Below are positions 14,673-15,976 of a stretch of DNA of 15,976 nucleotides, piece after piece. Positions within the stretch are counted from its first letter, which is position 1. Each line of letters opens with the position of its first letter. Origin of the DNA: Actinomycetes bacterium. GTDB taxonomy: Bacteria; Actinomycetota; Acidimicrobiia; Acidimicrobiales; RAAP-2. The notes beneath the pieces were generated by a model. It was given only the letters and a program-made list of their open reading frames with translations, made no database searches and was not told the origin of the DNA. Both the position numbers and the translations under genes were made by a program. Location: assembly GCA_021806055.1 (NCBI GenBank), contig JAJZYE010000003.1, positions 1 through 15,976 of the forward strand. The letters are read 5' to 3'.

Positions 14673-15976
14673 GTGGGAGCCAGTGAACGCGCGATCGTAC
14701 CGGTTCCCTTCGGGCGCCACGTCTACGTGCTGAGTGATCTCTCGCTGACGCCGCGCACGTCACCCTCGAGCCGCCCGGTGCGCGAGCTCGTGGACCTGCT
14801 CGGTGACATCGACGACCCCGCGGTCGTCGTCATCGCGGGCAACCTGCTGCACCCGCCGCGCGACGTCGACCTCGCCGCGTTCATCGACGCCACGTGGACC
14901 GCGCTGGCGGAGCTGGCCAGTGCGATCACGGCGTTCTGCGCTCGTCCCGATCACCTGTTCTACGTGCTGCCCGGACGTGACGACCTGGCGCTGCGCGACG
15001 ACGACGACGCCCAGCGAGCCGTCGAGGCGCTGGGCGCGCACCTCGCGCGCGAGCTCATCGTCCAGATCGCGACCGCGCAGGGCTCGCGTGACCTGGCGAT
15101 CGCGGCCGGGTCGTGCAACGTCGACACCTCGCGCGCGGATCCGGCCGACCAGGCGGACGCCGAGCACCTGGAGGATCCGACCGCGCTCGAGCGCTTCGTG
15201 GCCTCGCGCGTTCTGTACCGGCGCCTCGGCGGATGGATCTGGGCGGTGCTCCTCGCGCTAGCCCTGGTGGACCTGGCCCACACGCTGGTGCGACTCTTCA
15301 ACCACTTCACGCATCACCACCTGCGCGTGCACACGCTGCACACCCACAGCTTCTGGGGCAACTTCATCGTCACGCTGCTCGCGATCATCGTTCTCGAGGC
15401 GTTGGTGGCCGGCGCCGCCGCACTGCTCGTGCGGCGCCGCTTCGATCGCGGCGCGCGCGTCGAACGCACGCACCTCCTCGAACCCTTGGCCCTCACGACC
15501 GTCGACGACGTGGACGCCCTGGAGTACGCGCGGCGCGTCGCCGAACGGGGCGGGGCGGGCGCCATCGTCGGCGGGTCGCCCAGTCCGGCACTGGCCTTCC
15601 TGGACCGCGGCATGTGCGCCGCCCCCGGACCGTCGCGCACGGTCGTGATCGAGCGCCGGGGCCGCCTGGGCCTACCCCCGGTGTTCAGCGCCGTGCGGCG
15701 CCTGGGCGTGGTCGAGGTCGAGGCCGCGTCGGCGGTCCAGGTGCGGCTGCTGGCCGGCCAGTCGTCGCACCGGCGCCGCGTCACCGTGCTCGAGCGCCTG
15801 ATCGCCGGAGCCCCCTGGCGCTCGCCGCTGGGCGAGCAGACCGCCACGGTGGGCTCCTGGCCGACCGGCGATCCCTTTCCGATGGACCGTGACGCCCTGG
15901 CGGCCCAGCGGCGCGAACGCACGATCCGCCGCGTCGCGGCTGGCCTCCTGGCCCTGGACGGGCTGATCAACGTGGT
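14673..15976 (+). CDS. Metallophosphoesterase-like membrane protein with degenerate active site (3' end beyond window)
   Basis: The open frame runs to the window edge: 434 complete codons and no stop. Residues 1-180 and about 257-370 look like one calcineurin-type metallophosphoesterase fold, interrupted by a membrane hairpin (about 186-209 and 228-254) whose connecting loop is His-rich. The metal motifs are all altered: DLH is DLS (22-24), GD is GN (56-57), GNHD is GRDD (101-104), GH is GS (146-147) and GHTH is GGSP (300-303). The later block RLGLPPVF (331-338) followed by VEVEA matches what I recall of actinobacterial relatives. A new hydrophobic segment begins at about 421, where relatives I remember continue into a multi-helix, MprF/DUF2156-like lipid aminoacyl-transfer region; that part is inference. 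GTG 14673 is the likely start. It could be a scaffold or regulator rather than an enzyme. Confidence 0.7.
   Translation, partial: MGASERAIVPVPFGRHVYVLSDLSLTPRTSPSSRPVRELVDLLGDIDDPAVVVIAGNLLHPPRDVDLAAFIDATWTALAELASAITAFCARPDHLFYVLPGRDDLALRDDDDAQRAVEALGAHLARELIVQIATAQGSRDLAIAAGSCNVDTSRADPADQADAEHLEDPTALERFVASRVLYRRLGGWIWAVLLALALVDLAHTLVRLFNHFTHHHLRVHTLHTHSFWGNFIVTLLAIIVLEALVAGAAALLVRRRFDRGARVERTHLLEPLALTTVDDVDALEYARRVAERGGAGAIVGGSPSPALAFLDRGMCAAPGPSRTVVIERRGRLGLPPVFSAVRRLGVVEVEAASAVQVRLLAGQSSHRRRVTVLERLIAGAPWRSPLGEQTATVGSWPTGDPFPMDRDALAAQRRERTIRRVAAGLLALDGLINV

Overview
The window is dense, very GC-rich bacterial DNA with almost no non-coding sequence. It looks like an actinomycete-phylum genome (Actinomycetota), perhaps class Acidimicrobiia. 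Three things point there: the ctaE-qcrC-qcrA-qcrB order of a bcc-aa3 respiratory supercomplex with a di-heme QcrC, the RQAGRSLPEYR signature in HemE with a Tyr13-type coproporphyrin ferrochelatase, and an actinobacterial-type HelD. The lineage is inferred from gene content, not from a marker search. I see no mobile element, CRISPR array, tRNA, rRNA or prophage.

Minus strand, read right to left from 10623 to 1: helD (RNA polymerase recycling ATPase), then ctaE, qcrC, qcrA, qcrB (cytochrome c oxidase subunit III plus the menaquinol:cytochrome c reductase), then a membrane-anchored phosphodiester-glycosidase-like protein whose start overlaps or abuts the qcrB stop, then hutG, hutH and hutU (histidine to glutamate; hutU is cut by the window edge). 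Most neighbours within these blocks overlap by 4 nt (GTGA, ATGA or TTGA), which suggests translational coupling.

Plus strand, 10714-14120: hemE-hemH-hemY, a tight operon for the later steps of the coproporphyrin-dependent haem pathway. The cytochromes encoded next door need its product. It converges, with 2 nt between stops, on a small HAD-type phosphatase gene at 14123-14653. That gene is divergent from a long open frame at 14673 running off the right edge, which encodes a metallophosphoesterase-like fold with a membrane hairpin inside it and all metal motifs degenerate.

The most interesting signals are three. First, a recurring TAG-containing -10-like hexamer lies 6-7 nt upstream of a GTG start codon at several transcription-unit starts, suggesting leaderless mRNAs; in one case two divergent start codons share a single overlapping promoter core. 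Second, the right-edge protein looks like a pseudo-metallophosphoesterase. Third, a 29-nt near-identical direct repeat occurs in the same reading phase in hutG and in the Thr-rich linker of the glycosidase-like gene. Most enzymes here are ordinary; no wholly new system is evident. All intergenic gaps are under 100 nt.
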